Shown here: positions 8,471 to 16,856 of the stretch, piece after piece
Numbering within the stretch: the stretch's first letter is position 1
Layout of the letters: the number at the start of each line of letters is the position of its first letter
NCBI GenBank assembly: GCA_016714765.1
Contig: JADKCF010000002.1
Span: 124,001-188,000, forward strand
Length of the DNA stretch: 64,000 nucleotides
DNA from: Saprospiraceae bacterium
Lineage (GTDB): Bacteria > Bacteroidota > Bacteroidia > Chitinophagales > Saprospiraceae
Reading direction: 5' to 3'
Notes under the pieces: model-generated
What the model saw: the letters and a program-made list of their open reading frames with translations, nothing else
What the model was told of the DNA's origin: nothing
The model's database searches: none
Position numbers and translations under genes: made by a program

Positions 8471-10342
8471 ATGAACAAGGTATTGACATTGATTTATGTT
8501 TTGTTTCATTTATGTACAACCATTCCTGAAAACAGTACTATCGAAGGAAAGGTAACGGATTTGAAAGGAGAGCCTTTGCTTTTTTCTACTGTTGCGCTTT
8601 ATCAAAATGGTGTAGTGGTCAAAGGTGTAGAGACAGACATGGATGGAAATTATTTCTTGTCAGGTATTAAACCGGGCACTTACGATATGGAAGCAAGCTA
8701 TGTTGGGTATGCAGCACATAGGCAAACAGGTATTATTCTTAAATCAGGGACAAACAGAGTTAATTTTAAACTTTCGGATAGTGCCATTCTTTTGGATTTT
8801 GGGGTTGAGATCAAGGCGTACAAAGTTCCGCTTGTGGAAACTGATTGCACCACATCAGGAAGTACCACAAGTGATAAAATACGTAAACTTCCCACTAAAT
8901 CAGTTCATGCTGTAGCAGCCACCAGTGCTGGTATTTCTGGCCGGGAAGGCAGTGATATTTCTGTCAGAGGTTCAAGATCAGAAGAAACAGTCTATTTTTT
9001 AGATGGTGTTCGGGTTGTAGCTGGCACCAAAGATCTGAAAATACCTGAAGAAAAAGGTCAGGCTGGTCTGGTAACAGCGGGGGAGTGGAATGATCTCAAT
9101 AATTGGGAAAAATGGGCTGAGTTACTCAAAAAAGATGAATTCAAAAATATGAATACATTTTGGGGTGTTCATACTGAACATCGGTACCCTGTTTTTGTAA
9201 CCAATGAAAACTATGATCCCATCTCAGGAATTTCCGTTTTTCTGAAGAATGATAAAGATAGTATCATTTGGAGTGCCATCACGGATATACATGGTCGTGC
9301 TGAACTTTTCGATATATCTGAATACCCATCTGAAAAACTTGTCTTACATTATCATTACGGTAACACAAAAAATAAAATGACTCTCGGCAAAAAGAGCAAG
9401 GAAGAAGGACTGAATATCACTATAAAGGCTGAATGCAGGTCCACGTCAAAAGCTAATATAGCGTTTGTAGTAGATGCCACAGGATCCATGAGTGATGAGA
9501 TAGCGTATCTAAAATCTGACCTTGCATCTGTAATAGAAAATGTGGAATCCCAAAACAGCAACGTGGCAATCAGCTATGGCAGTGTATTTTATCAGGACAA
9601 GGGCGATAATTATGTTACCAGGGCTCAGGATTTTACTACTGATGAGCGCCAGCTTATATCTTTTATTGACCAACAAAATGCAGGTGGGAGTGGAGATTTT
9701 CCTGAAGCAGTAGATTCAGCCCTTCTACATACGCTAAATCTGGCTTGGGAAGATGACGCTCAAGTAAAATTGATTTTCCTTATTTTGGATGCACCGCCAC
9801 ATTTAGAACACATAGAGAGATACAAAAAAGCAGTGATTAAGGCTGCAAATATGGGTATTAAAATCATACCTGTTACAGGTAGTGGCATCAATAGAGAGAC
9901 AGAATTTTTAATGAAATTTACATCTATTCTGACCAACGGTACTTATGCATTTATTACCAACCATAGTGGTATAGGTGGAGATCACTTGGCTCCAGTACAC
10001 AATGATTATACGGTAGAAAAACTCAATGAACTGATGACAAGAGTTATCAATGGATATCTCTACAGTACTCCATGTCACCAGGATGATGAGACTAATTTGC
10101 GTAATGAACTAGATTCCTTTTACCCTAATCCGGCTAGTACTGTACTGAATGTTACTTGGCAAAAAGAAAATTTGACAAGATTAGATATACTCAGCAATAC
10201 AGGTCAGGTGGTCATCACGGTCAAAGACCCGGAAAGGAATAAAGCCAAAATCAATATTCAAAACCTGATTTCCGGGCAGTACTATCTAAGGATGACTTAT
10301 AAGGATCAGTTGGTAACAAGGTCATTTATAAAAATAAACTAA
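8471..10342 (+). CDS. Carboxypeptidase-regulatory / TonB-plug-like / vWA protein with T9SS type A sorting domain
   Basis: The ATG at 8471 gives a signal-like N-terminus (MNKVLTLIYVLFHLC); an ATG at 8435 in the same frame is possible. In order: a CarboxypepD_reg beta-sandwich (about 25-110), a short stretch with a TonB-receptor plug signature (SDISVRGSRSEETVYFLDG, near 165), a linker, and a von Willebrand A domain from about 335 with MIDAS motif DATGSMSDE. The last 70 residues are a type A sorting domain (SFYPNPASTVLNV...SGQYYLRMTY). No beta-barrel is present, so it is not a transporter; it is most likely a surface-attached adhesive or stress-related vWA protein. Base composition is nearer to the rest of the window than to the AT-rich genes upstream. 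Confidence 0.8.
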   Translation: MNKVLTLIYVLFHLCTTIPENSTIEGKVTDLKGEPLLFSTVALYQNGVVVKGVETDMDGNYFLSGIKPGTYDMEASYVGYAAHRQTGIILKSGTNRVNFKLSDSAILLDFGVEIKAYKVPLVETDCTTSGSTTSDKIRKLPTKSVHAVAATSAGISGREGSDISVRGSRSEETVYFLDGVRVVAGTKDLKIPEEKGQAGLVTAGEWNDLNNWEKWAELLKKDEFKNMNTFWGVHTEHRYPVFVTNENYDPISGISVFLKNDKDSIIWSAITDIHGRAELFDISEYPSEKLVLHYHYGNTKNKMTLGKKSKEEGLNITIKAECRSTSKANIAFVVDATGSMSDEIAYLKSDLASVIENVESQNSNVAISYGSVFYQDKGDNYVTRAQDFTTDERQLISFIDQQNAGGSGDFPEAVDSALLHTLNLAWEDDAQVKLIFLILDAPPHLEHIERYKKAVIKAANMGIKIIPVTGSGINRETEFLMKFTSILTNGTYAFITNHSGIGGDHLAPVHNDYTVEKLNELMTRVINGYLYSTPCHQDDETNLRNELDSFYPNPASTVLNVTWQKENLTRLDILSNTGQVVITVKDPERNKAKINIQNLISGQYYLRMTYKDQLVTRSFIKIN

Positions 10343-10350
10343 CGAATGCA

Positions 10351-10394
10351 TAAGGGCGATGGGATGATCTTCACGTGGTCATCCCACCACCTTA
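10351..10394. terminator. Hairpin between convergent genes
   Basis: Nested stems TAAGG/CCTTA and TGGGATGA/TCATCCCA lie between the stop codons of two convergent genes. There is no long T-run, so its terminator role is inferred from position. Confidence 0.45.
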
Positions 10395-10412
10395 TTTAGA
10401 ATATTTGCGCCA

Positions 10413-11147
10413 TTATTTACACATACCTGAACCACAACCATCAGCACAACAAATGTCCATCCTGAGAGTAAGGCCTGCATACGGACTGGCAAGATTTACC
10501 TTTTCTTTGAATGCCAGTGAGCTGGCGAGTCTCCATTCTGAAGGGTAGTTTGCAATAAAACCACCATTCAATATCAGACTGAATCTTTTGTCATCCACAT
10601 TAAACCCAAAACCCAGATCCAGTCCCACATCTCCTGACAAAATAAAATTGTCGAGGAAGTAGTTTTCTATCTGAGACCCGAGTACTGTGGATACAGAGTT
10701 GGTTGTCACTCCTTTGGCAATATTCATCCTGTAGTATCCACCGCCCAACTCTATATATGGGGTGAGTACAAAATTAGAATTTTTAATCAGGTTAAACCGG
10801 ATATCTTCCTTGATTCCCATACCGGTGACTGATGCATAATTGGTGTTCCGCAAAGTACCTAATTGCTGATAATAAAATATTTTCGGCAGATTGTACAGTT
10901 TTAGTTGATATTCAAAAGCTTCCTGATCCAGACTGAAACCATTGTTTGCCAGGGTGGTAATCGTATTTTTGAGGGGATTAAAATAATATTTACCACCGAC
11001 TGAAACCAGGTTACTATAGCAATTGGTACAAGAGACTTTTACACTGTCTTTCATTTCTATCATTTCTTTGTGTACCATCACATCCTGACTTAGAGCATGA
11101 TTTTGTAAACAGTAAAATAGGAAAATTGTAAAAATTAAATGCTTCAT
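10413..11147 (-). CDS. Small outer-membrane beta-barrel-like protein with Cys-rich C-terminus
   Basis: The ATG at 11147 gives the signal peptide MKHLIFTIFLFYCLQNHALS; a longer start would overlap the upstream gene. The mature part (about 225 residues) has alternating beta-strand patterns such as FVLTPYIELGGGYYRMNI and RFSLILNGGFIANY, as expected of a small porin-like barrel. The C-terminus does not end in the usual aromatic residue but in CCADGCGSGMCK, a possible metal or disulfide cluster. Another CTNC pair occurs near residue 40. The gene follows the DUF6909-like gene by 35 bases on the same strand and may be cotranscribed. Function unknown. Confidence 0.6.
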   Translation of the reverse strand: MKHLIFTIFLFYCLQNHALSQDVMVHKEMIEMKDSVKVSCTNCYSNLVSVGGKYYFNPLKNTITTLANNGFSLDQEAFEYQLKLYNLPKIFYYQQLGTLRNTNYASVTGMGIKEDIRFNLIKNSNFVLTPYIELGGGYYRMNIAKGVTTNSVSTVLGSQIENYFLDNFILSGDVGLDLGFGFNVDDKRFSLILNGGFIANYPSEWRLASSLAFKEKVNLASPYAGLTLRMDICCADGCGSGMCK

Positions 11148-11182
11148 TTTTTGATCAATTTTATAATTAAAAAATATGTTAT

Positions 11183-12625
11183 TTATCCATGGAGACAACC
11201 TTTGAGCATTTCGAGGGTAATAAGATAAGTCGGTTTAACGCCATCCAGACCCAGACTTCCCGAAGCCAGTGTGCTGCCTGTTTCCAGAGGATTATCAGAA
11301 GCATAATAAGCATATCTGAGCTTCACGTCGGGGTCTATATTTTTTCTTATTTTGGCGGCAGCCTGTATTGCTTTCTGGTAATGCGCTCCTTCCATCTCTA
11401 GGCCTACAGCTTTCCAGGATGATTTGCTGAAGTAGGTCAATATATCCTTATTTTGTAATGAGGTGCCCAACACTGTGATCATAGTCCCTTCATATACTCC
11501 CAGGTTAGAGTTTTCAAAATCTTTACTTTTGATCGCATTTTCGAAAGGATAATTATCAGCTGTACCTTCGAACACATGAGCAGTAGGTATCATGATATCA
11601 CCTTTTCCACCTTCCAGTATACCTGCTTTACCCATGATATTGATGGATTTTATACGCATGTGTTTTTTTTCACCTTCCAGCAGATATGGTTTTAGCAGTT
11701 CGTCCATGGTCTCATATGCCTGCTCACCAAAGGCATAGTCCATTACGATGATGACGGGCATATCTTTTGTCTCTTTCTCCTTAAAATGGAGCTCTACAGG
11801 TAGCATTTTAGTTTGCAATTTTGCAGTATCGAATATTTGAACCCCTATATTAGTGCCGCTGGTATCTGATAGTTGGATCATACCCGATTGGAGCGCATGT
11901 TTCATGACAATCTGGCGCAGATCAGCATTATTATCCAGACTTAAAGCTTCGGCAAATTGCTCAGGATGTTCAAATTTGATTTTCTTAATAGGTGCAGACT
12001 TGGCATAAAAACAATTCATGACGCTATGCAAATTGGCACTAATGATGTGTATTGGTCTATCAAAAAGGTGATTTTCCCATAATGTTTTTTTGATGTTATT
12101 GGCCCAGGCTTCACCATAGATATGATTTCCCAGACTTTCTCTGAGGGCCGGCGAAAATGTAATCTCTCTGTCTACCTGCGTCAGATATTCTTCCATGCTG
12201 AGCTTGCCCAGCCAGTATGTGACAGAAAATAGATTATTGACTTCTGCGGATTTTTCAAACCGAAGGTAGGCATTCGAAATTTCGTCATAAGTCCTGCCCA
12301 GTATTGTATTCAGGTAGGTAAATCCGACTTCGATATTTACTTCTTTACCTTCTTCTATATCTTGTATAAAAGATTCCAGCATGAGCCACGATCGGTTTTT
12401 CCGATTTCTGATATCAAGGCTGTTTTTTCTTATTTTCTCGGCTTCGATATACATGAATGTAAGGTGTGTCAGTATATCATATATATCACTGCCTCCGCGC
12501 GTCATTTCTATAAACATCTGCTCTTCGTCAACGCGATAACAATCTCGCTTTCGTCTTGGGGGAACATGTTTTTCGAAATGAGAACCATCGTAACCCTCCG
12601 GGAAATTAATTTTATGTAACGACAT
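11183..12625 (-). CDS. DUF6909-like protein, main part; C-terminus like nucleoside phosphorylases
   Basis: About 470 residues that continue the product of 12508-12876 after a one-base frameshift near 12600. I recognise the family as DUF6909, widespread in Bacteroidota and of unknown function (YDILTHLTFMYIEAEKIR is typical). The C-terminal third shows GLEMEGA and, 32 residues later, YYASDNPL. These resemble the purine-binding Glu motif (MEGA/MEAA) and the catalytic SD motif of the PNP/MTA-SAH nucleosidase family. A glycine-rich stretch (GKAGILEGGKGDIMIPTA) lies before them. This suggests a nucleoside-binding or cleaving enzyme fused to a helical N-terminal domain; it is an inference from motifs only. 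Soluble, no signal peptide. Confidence 0.65.
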   Translation of the reverse strand: MSLHKINFPEGYDGSHFEKHVPPRRKRDCYRVDEEQMFIEMTRGGSDIYDILTHLTFMYIEAEKIRKNSLDIRNRKNRSWLMLESFIQDIEEGKEVNIEVGFTYLNTILGRTYDEISNAYLRFEKSAEVNNLFSVTYWLGKLSMEEYLTQVDREITFSPALRESLGNHIYGEAWANNIKKTLWENHLFDRPIHIISANLHSVMNCFYAKSAPIKKIKFEHPEQFAEALSLDNNADLRQIVMKHALQSGMIQLSDTSGTNIGVQIFDTAKLQTKMLPVELHFKEKETKDMPVIIVMDYAFGEQAYETMDELLKPYLLEGEKKHMRIKSINIMGKAGILEGGKGDIMIPTAHVFEGTADNYPFENAIKSKDFENSNLGVYEGTMITVLGTSLQNKDILTYFSKSSWKAVGLEMEGAHYQKAIQAAAKIRKNIDPDVKLRYAYYASDNPLETGSTLASGSLGLDGVKPTYLITLEMLKGCLHG

Positions 12626-12876
12626 TCTTCAATACCCTTTGGTAACCGCTGAAAGATGTACAGGAGACCGTCGAGTTCTACTTTTTCTTCATCAGCAATA
12701 GAACCGTATATTTCTGGTTTCAGAGATAACATAGCTTCAATCATAGATTCTCCGGACACACCGAGTGGCTTGTAACTGCCTCTTAAAAATAAATGGCGCA
12801 TAGACACATAAAGCCGCTGAATAGCTGCTCTGGATATTTGAGCCTGTGTGCGGGGCAAATGGTGTATCTGAGTCAT
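12508..12876 (-). CDS. DUF6909-like protein, N-terminal part (frameshifted)
   Basis: This frame encodes the family's N-terminus (SRAAIQRLYVSMRHLFLRG, SGESMIEAMLSLKPEIYGS, LPKGIEECRYIKL). It then leaves the family pattern at about 12600, where the neighbouring frame resumes with EGYDGSHFEKHVPPRRKRDC. Restoring one base in the CCC run (minus strand) joins both parts into one protein of about 565 residues. The start is placed at ATG 12876; an ATG 21 bases upstream is also in frame. Confidence 0.6.
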   Translation of the reverse strand: MTQIHHLPRTQAQISRAAIQRLYVSMRHLFLRGSYKPLGVSGESMIEAMLSLKPEIYGSIADEEKVELDGLLYIFQRLPKGIEECRYIKLISRRVTMVLISKNMFPQDESEIVIALTKSRCL

Positions 12877-12966
12877 GAATCTTGGATTTATTTTCAATAT
12901 GCAAAAACTGAACCAAAATACAGCGTTTACAGTTTTGATTGTGTGATTACTTTCTTTCCAGCAAAA

Positions 12967-13530
12967 TTAAGTTATGGTCAGTGTATAACGAAATTTTGTT
13001 GTCTTTACTACGCCCGCGGCACCAGAATAAAAATCGGAAAGCACAGTTCCATTTTTAAAGTACTCTTTTACATGTATGGTCTTGGTTCCTATTGGTTGGT
13101 CTAGAGCTAATATCACGGTATCACCGGTCATATCATATGTTCTGGCAAAAACACTATTGGTTATGGTATGATGCCTGCCTGCGCCTATGGCTGGATGCTT
13201 TTTACGAAATAATCCAAGTTTTCTCCAATGCTGGAGTATGTCCTTTTTTTCATTTTGCTCTTCCCAGTTCATAAAAGACCTCAACACGGCATCACCGGAA
13301 GCTTTGACGGAGAGACTTCGAGCCGACTCATCCCCATAATATATTTGTGCAATGCCAGGTGTCAATAGTAATTTTGTACCTGACTCTTTGCTCATTTTTC
13401 TTTCCTTGTCGAAAGGCGATCCGTCGTCATGCGAACTGATATAGTTCATCACACTTTTACCCTTAAGTCCTCCATGAAGCAAAGGCATCGTATTTTTCAA
13501 ACAGTTCCTGATAAGGTTTTCGAGCATCAT
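12967..13530 (-). CDS. GH13 alpha-amylase, C-terminal part (frameshifted)
   Basis: Continuation of the lipoprotein amylase at 13527-14573. It contains conserved region IV (NYISSHDDGSPF, with the transition-state His-Asp) and LLLTPGIAQIYYGDE, the usual end of the GH13 barrel, followed by a beta-sandwich domain C. The first 15 or so residues are out of frame; the family pattern resumes at GLKGKSVMNY. At least two small indels (near 13541 and 13485-13492) separate it from the N-terminal part. Confidence 0.7.
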   Translation of the reverse strand: MMLENLIRNCLKNTMPLLHGGLKGKSVMNYISSHDDGSPFDKERKMSKESGTKLLLTPGIAQIYYGDESARSLSVKASGDAVLRSFMNWEEQNEKKDILQHWRKLGLFRKKHPAIGAGRHHTITNSVFARTYDMTGDTVILALDQPIGTKTIHVKEYFKNGTVLSDFYSGAAGVVKTTKFRYTLTIT

Positions 13531-14573
13531 ATTTGAAATCGGAAATTAATCAATGAATGGAAGCCATGTCCAAAATAGTCAACTTTCCTGTCTCCAAAAT
13601 CAAATTCTCTTCCGGCTCCGATGTAATAATTATAGACTTCACCTACCATAAAAAAGTTTTGGTCATCTAGAACTTCTGCCGGTTGGTTTTTTTTCCAATC
13701 TGCAAATGCGATTTCGGCCTCTTGGTACAAAGTAGCCCACACATCTTCTTCGGTATGCTTGACAGTGTCCACTCTAAATCCGTCAATGCCAAAGTCTCTA
13801 ATCAGGTCAGTAAGCCACTTTACAATGTAATAATATGGTCTCCTGGGATAACCAGTCCTTGTGAAAAATGCATTCAGCTCAGCTACTTCCTTTTCATACC
13901 TTCCTTCTGATTTCCATTTTTGTATGAGATGACCTGGGAGACCTACTTCTGCCAAACTCTCGGTTTTGACGTCCGGTAGATTGCTAACCAATGTACAACT
14001 TATAGTGGTTTCATACCCTTTGTAAGTACAGTTGGGGCTTGTACGCACCCACTCATCAGGCCATTTGGTATCTGTGGGAGTGACAGGGCCGGTATGATTG
14101 ATGACAGCATCCATCAGGATTCTGATACCGCGTTTGTGAGCAGCCTTTACCATCTCTCTGATATCCGCATCAGTACCTAGTCGGGCATCTGTTTTGGTCC
14201 AGTCTTTGGTCCAGTATCCGTGAAAACCATACGAAAGACCGGTACCCTCATCTACTCCGGAGGTGATATTTTCGACCAGCGGCGACATCCAGATGGCATC
14301 CACTCCCAGTTTGTCAAAATAACCCTCCTTTATTTTTGCTGTGATACCTTTTATATCACCTCCCATGTAGCCCCGAAAATCGGCCGGTGCGACAGGATGT
14401 TTATAATCATTCGAAACATCACCATTACAAAATCTATCTGTTAGAAGAAAATAGACAGTAGCATTTTCCCATACAAAAGGTTGAGCGTTTTTATTTTTAG
14501 AAATGTCTTTGTGGGTTCCACAAGATAGTAATATCACTAGAAACAATAAGTACAAGCTTTGTTTTATCATCAT
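13527..14573 (-). CDS. GH13 alpha-amylase family lipoprotein, N-terminal part
   Basis: The start at 14573 gives a lipoprotein signal (MMIKQSLYLLFLVILLSCGT) with Cys as lipidation site, so the enzyme is envelope-anchored. The GH13 barrel follows: ATVYFLLTDRFCNGD, conserved region I DAVINHTG, region II GFRVDTVKH (nucleophile Asp) and region III MVGEVYN (acid/base Glu). The frame ends in INFRFQI just before region IV, which lies in the adjoining frame. An alternative frame between them reads FDFKYDARKPYQELFEKYD, which fits the family, so two indels are needed. It likely hydrolyses alpha-glucans, as periplasmic or surface SusA-like enzymes do. All four catalytic regions survive, so a working enzyme is likely if the indels are sequencing errors. 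Confidence 0.78.
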   Translation of the reverse strand: MMIKQSLYLLFLVILLSCGTHKDISKNKNAQPFVWENATVYFLLTDRFCNGDVSNDYKHPVAPADFRGYMGGDIKGITAKIKEGYFDKLGVDAIWMSPLVENITSGVDEGTGLSYGFHGYWTKDWTKTDARLGTDADIREMVKAAHKRGIRILMDAVINHTGPVTPTDTKWPDEWVRTSPNCTYKGYETTISCTLVSNLPDVKTESLAEVGLPGHLIQKWKSEGRYEKEVAELNAFFTRTGYPRRPYYYIVKWLTDLIRDFGIDGFRVDTVKHTEEDVWATLYQEAEIAFADWKKNQPAEVLDDQNFFMVGEVYNYYIGAGREFDFGDRKVDYFGHGFHSLINFRFQI

Positions 14574-14664
14574 TTTATTAGTCTGTTGAAAGCACAATAT
14601 AAGGCAAAGTCTGATTCTGTATTTCACATCATTTATAATAAATATTAAAAATAGTTGTTTTTCT

Positions 14665-14694
14665 TTTGTAATGTTAAAAAACCCATTAATTTTG
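14665..14694 (+). promoter_or_regulatory. Promoter of tRNA-Phe
   Basis: TTTG at 14665-14668 and TAATTTTG at 14687-14694, 18 bases apart, 22 bases ahead of the tRNA. Confidence 0.6.
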
Positions 14695-14715
14695 CGTCGC
14701 TTTTTAAAACAGCGG

Positions 14716-14788
<73 letters not shown>

Positions 14789-14881
14789 CTTGCAAGGGAT
14801 AGTTTTCACAAGAAATTATCCCTTTTTTTATACCTTTTCTTTTCATTTCCACGTTTAAATTCTGACTTTAAATCTAATTCG

Positions 14882-15703
14882 ATGAAAATCTATTCTATAT
14901 CTAAAGTGCTGGCTTTTCCCATTATACTGATAGCTGTTGCTATTTTGTATTTTTCCCATCAAAGCATATCTGTATTTATTATCATCCCGGTGGCCATGTT
15001 GGTAGCACTTTATACTTTCCATGGTATATTGGACCATTGGTGGCTATCCCGCTACCCTGTTCCTTTTGACCCAAGGCTCAGAGATTGGCTCAATAATCAT
15101 TTCAAGCCTTACCAGCAATTGCATGAAAGCGACCGAAGCAAGTTCGAGTACCGAATGACATTATACATAGAAGGACGTCTGTTCAGTTCAGTCGGATCAG
15201 AATTGAGGGATGTACCGGAAGACATTAAATGTATGGTGGCAGCACACGGTATAGAGATGTGTCTTGGTATAGATGACTACCTGATAGGAGATATGGACAG
15301 GATATATCTATACAAACATCCATTTCCTACTCCGGATTTCCCTTTTCTGCATACAGTCGAAACCAACATAGAAGACGGTGTCATCATTTTATCACTGGAA
15401 CAACTCACCAATGCTGTAATTTCTCCGGAAACTCATTATAACATTGGTTACCATGCATATGCGGAGGCATTTATTGGAACACAAAAAGGCATAATCTATC
15501 CTTCGGTGCCGGATGGTTTTGAAGAGGTTAATCGCATTAGTGGATTTACAAGAGATACCATCTTACAGCAAACAGGCTTTGAAAACATAGCTATCCTACC
15601 CATACATATAACATTATTCTTCAGTCATCCCATCACCTACAAAGAGGTCTTGCCTGAGCAATTCAAAGCTTTTTCCAAAATATTTTATAAAAATAATCAT
15701 TGA
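14882..15703 (+). CDS. MtfA/M90-like protein lacking the HExxH zinc motif
   Basis: The start at 14882 excludes an open stretch running back into the tRNA. Two N-terminal membrane helices (about 5-45) precede a domain that follows the MtfA/M90 peptidase pattern: SKFEYRMTLYIEGRLFSS, DIKCMVAAHGIEMCLG, YLYKHPF, VIILSLEQLTNAV. Where MtfA has NVVLHEFAH, this protein reads NIGYHAYAE. The zinc-binding HExxH has therefore become HxxxE and the catalytic Glu is gone. It is probably a membrane-tethered pseudo-peptidase that binds rather than cleaves; what it binds is unknown. Directly upstream of ogt with a short gap. Confidence 0.62.
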   Translation: MKIYSISKVLAFPIILIAVAILYFSHQSISVFIIIPVAMLVALYTFHGILDHWWLSRYPVPFDPRLRDWLNNHFKPYQQLHESDRSKFEYRMTLYIEGRLFSSVGSELRDVPEDIKCMVAAHGIEMCLGIDDYLIGDMDRIYLYKHPFPTPDFPFLHTVETNIEDGVIILSLEQLTNAVISPETHYNIGYHAYAEAFIGTQKGIIYPSVPDGFEEVNRISGFTRDTILQQTGFENIAILPIHITLFFSHPITYKEVLPEQFKAFSKIFYKNNH

Positions 15704-15734
15704 CTGTAATTCTTTGAAATAATCAACTACACAG

Positions 15735-16253
15735 ATGTCCAAAAATACAGAGGAAAATACATTTACCGAAATATATCACTCGATCATGGGTGATTTATGC
15801 GTTGGTGCTTCTTCGAAAGGCTTGAAATTTATCAAATTACTAGGGGAGACAGATAATAAGCCGGACATCCATCCTAATGTATATACCAAAGCAGCAGTAA
15901 AGCAGTTGGATATGTACTTTAATGCGAAACTCCAAAATTTTAATTTAGATTTTGATTTGGAAGGGCATACCGGTTTTTCTATCGAGGTGTGGCAAAAACT
16001 GGTTAAAATACCATACGGCACAACTATTTCTTACAAGCAGCTAGCTATTCAGATGGGGGATCTCAAGTGTATCAGAGCAGCAGCCTCTGCCAATGGTCGC
16101 AATCCTATTCCGATTATCATTCCATGTCACAGAGTAATAGGGAGTGATGGATCGCTCACGGGTTTTGCGCTTGGCTTAGAATTCAAAAGAAAATTACTCG
16201 AGCTGGAAAACCCTTCGAAATATAGCAAGAGGCAGGGTACTCTAGAGCTCTAG
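15735..16253 (+). CDS. ogt: Methylated-DNA--protein-cysteine methyltransferase
   Basis: 172 residues with the signature IPCHRVIGSDGSLTGFALG. The Cys accepts the methyl group from O6-methylguanine in a suicide repair reaction. Upstream, GFSIEVWQKLVKIPYGTTISY and RAAASANGRNPIPIIIPCHR form the helix-turn-helix and Asn hinge. The N-terminal ribonuclease-like domain is short, as in Ogt rather than Ada. Complete at both ends. Confidence 0.93.
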   Translation: MSKNTEENTFTEIYHSIMGDLCVGASSKGLKFIKLLGETDNKPDIHPNVYTKAAVKQLDMYFNAKLQNFNLDFDLEGHTGFSIEVWQKLVKIPYGTTISYKQLAIQMGDLKCIRAAASANGRNPIPIIIPCHRVIGSDGSLTGFALGLEFKRKLLELENPSKYSKRQGTLEL

Positions 16254-16416
16254 AAGCCTATTATTTTTAAAATCAAAGTAATCGACCCCGACATATGGGC
16301 ATGTATATGGAAAGACAGTGATGAAGTATAGTGACAAAATGAAAGGACAAATATTTCATTGAAAAAGAATAATTAACGAATTATAGAAAAATGTCATTTT
16401 TGTAAAATTAAAGTTG

Positions 16417-16425
16417 TATCTTTGC
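16417..16425 (+). promoter_or_regulatory. -7 element of the RRM gene promoter
   Basis: TATCTTTGC fits TAnnTTTG. A TTTG at 16399-16402 lies only 14 bases upstream, so the -33 element is uncertain. The leader would be about 70 bases. Confidence 0.5.
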
Positions 16426-16431
16426 ATTTCT

Positions 16432-16469
16432 AGGAATAGTATTGAGCAGATGGTCTGCTAGTAATTCCT
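16432..16469 (+). promoter_or_regulatory. Two-tier hairpin in the leader of the RRM gene
   Basis: The inner stem AGCAGA-TGG-TCTGCT (16445-16459) is enclosed by AGGAAT/ATTCCT (16432-16437, 16464-16469). It is followed by a U-rich, A-poor stretch up to the start codon. It lies just downstream of the predicted transcription start and could control stability or cold-dependent translation. Confidence 0.5.
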
Positions 16470-16499
16470 TTATTTTTTTTATTTTTTAATTTTATTTTA

Positions 16500-16793
16500 A
16501 TGAACATTTTTGTTGCTAAGCTTAACTACAGAACGAGTTCTGAAGCTTTAGAAAATCTTTTTTCACAGTATGGCGAGGTTACATCTGCCAAAGTAATCAT
16601 GGACAAAGACACAGGTAGATCTAAAGGATTTGCTTTTGTTGAAATGGCTACAGAAGATGCAGGTATTGCTGCAATTGCCGGATTGAATGAAACAAGTTTT
16701 GATGGTCAGACTATCGTTTGTAAAAAAGCAGAGCCAAGGCCTCAGTCTTCAAGAGGAGATAACAATTTTAGACCAAGAGAGAGAAGATATTAA
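16500..16793 (+). CDS. Small RNA-binding protein with one RRM domain
   Basis: 97 residues: a complete RRM with RNP2 (MNIFVAKLNY) and RNP1 (RSKGFAFVEM) including the stacking aromatics, then a short Arg-rich tail (PRERRY). Such RRM proteins are common in Bacteroidota and cyanobacteria and often serve as abundant, cold-inducible RNA-binding proteins (family knowledge). The strong-looking -7 box, long U-rich leader and following terminator indicate a single-gene, highly expressed unit. Confidence 0.92.
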   Translation: MNIFVAKLNYRTSSEALENLFSQYGEVTSAKVIMDKDTGRSKGFAFVEMATEDAGIAAIAGLNETSFDGQTIVCKKAEPRPQSSRGDNNFRPRERRY

Positions 16794-16823
16794 GATATCG
16801 TGTAAGAAAAAATTGAATCTTTT

Positions 16824-16856
16824 AAGGCTTCCCTACACAGGGGAGCCTTTTTATTT
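16824..16856 (+). terminator. Intrinsic terminator of the RRM gene
   Basis: AAGGCTTCCC/GGGGAGCCTT stem with a TACACA loop, followed by TTTTATTTT. Confidence 0.85.

Noticed and set aside
16254..16432. Fluoride or other riboswitch near crcB and the RRM gene
   Set aside because: crcB is the downstream, overlapping member of a minus-strand pair and no conserved aptamer was recognised; the hairpin belongs to the RRM leader.
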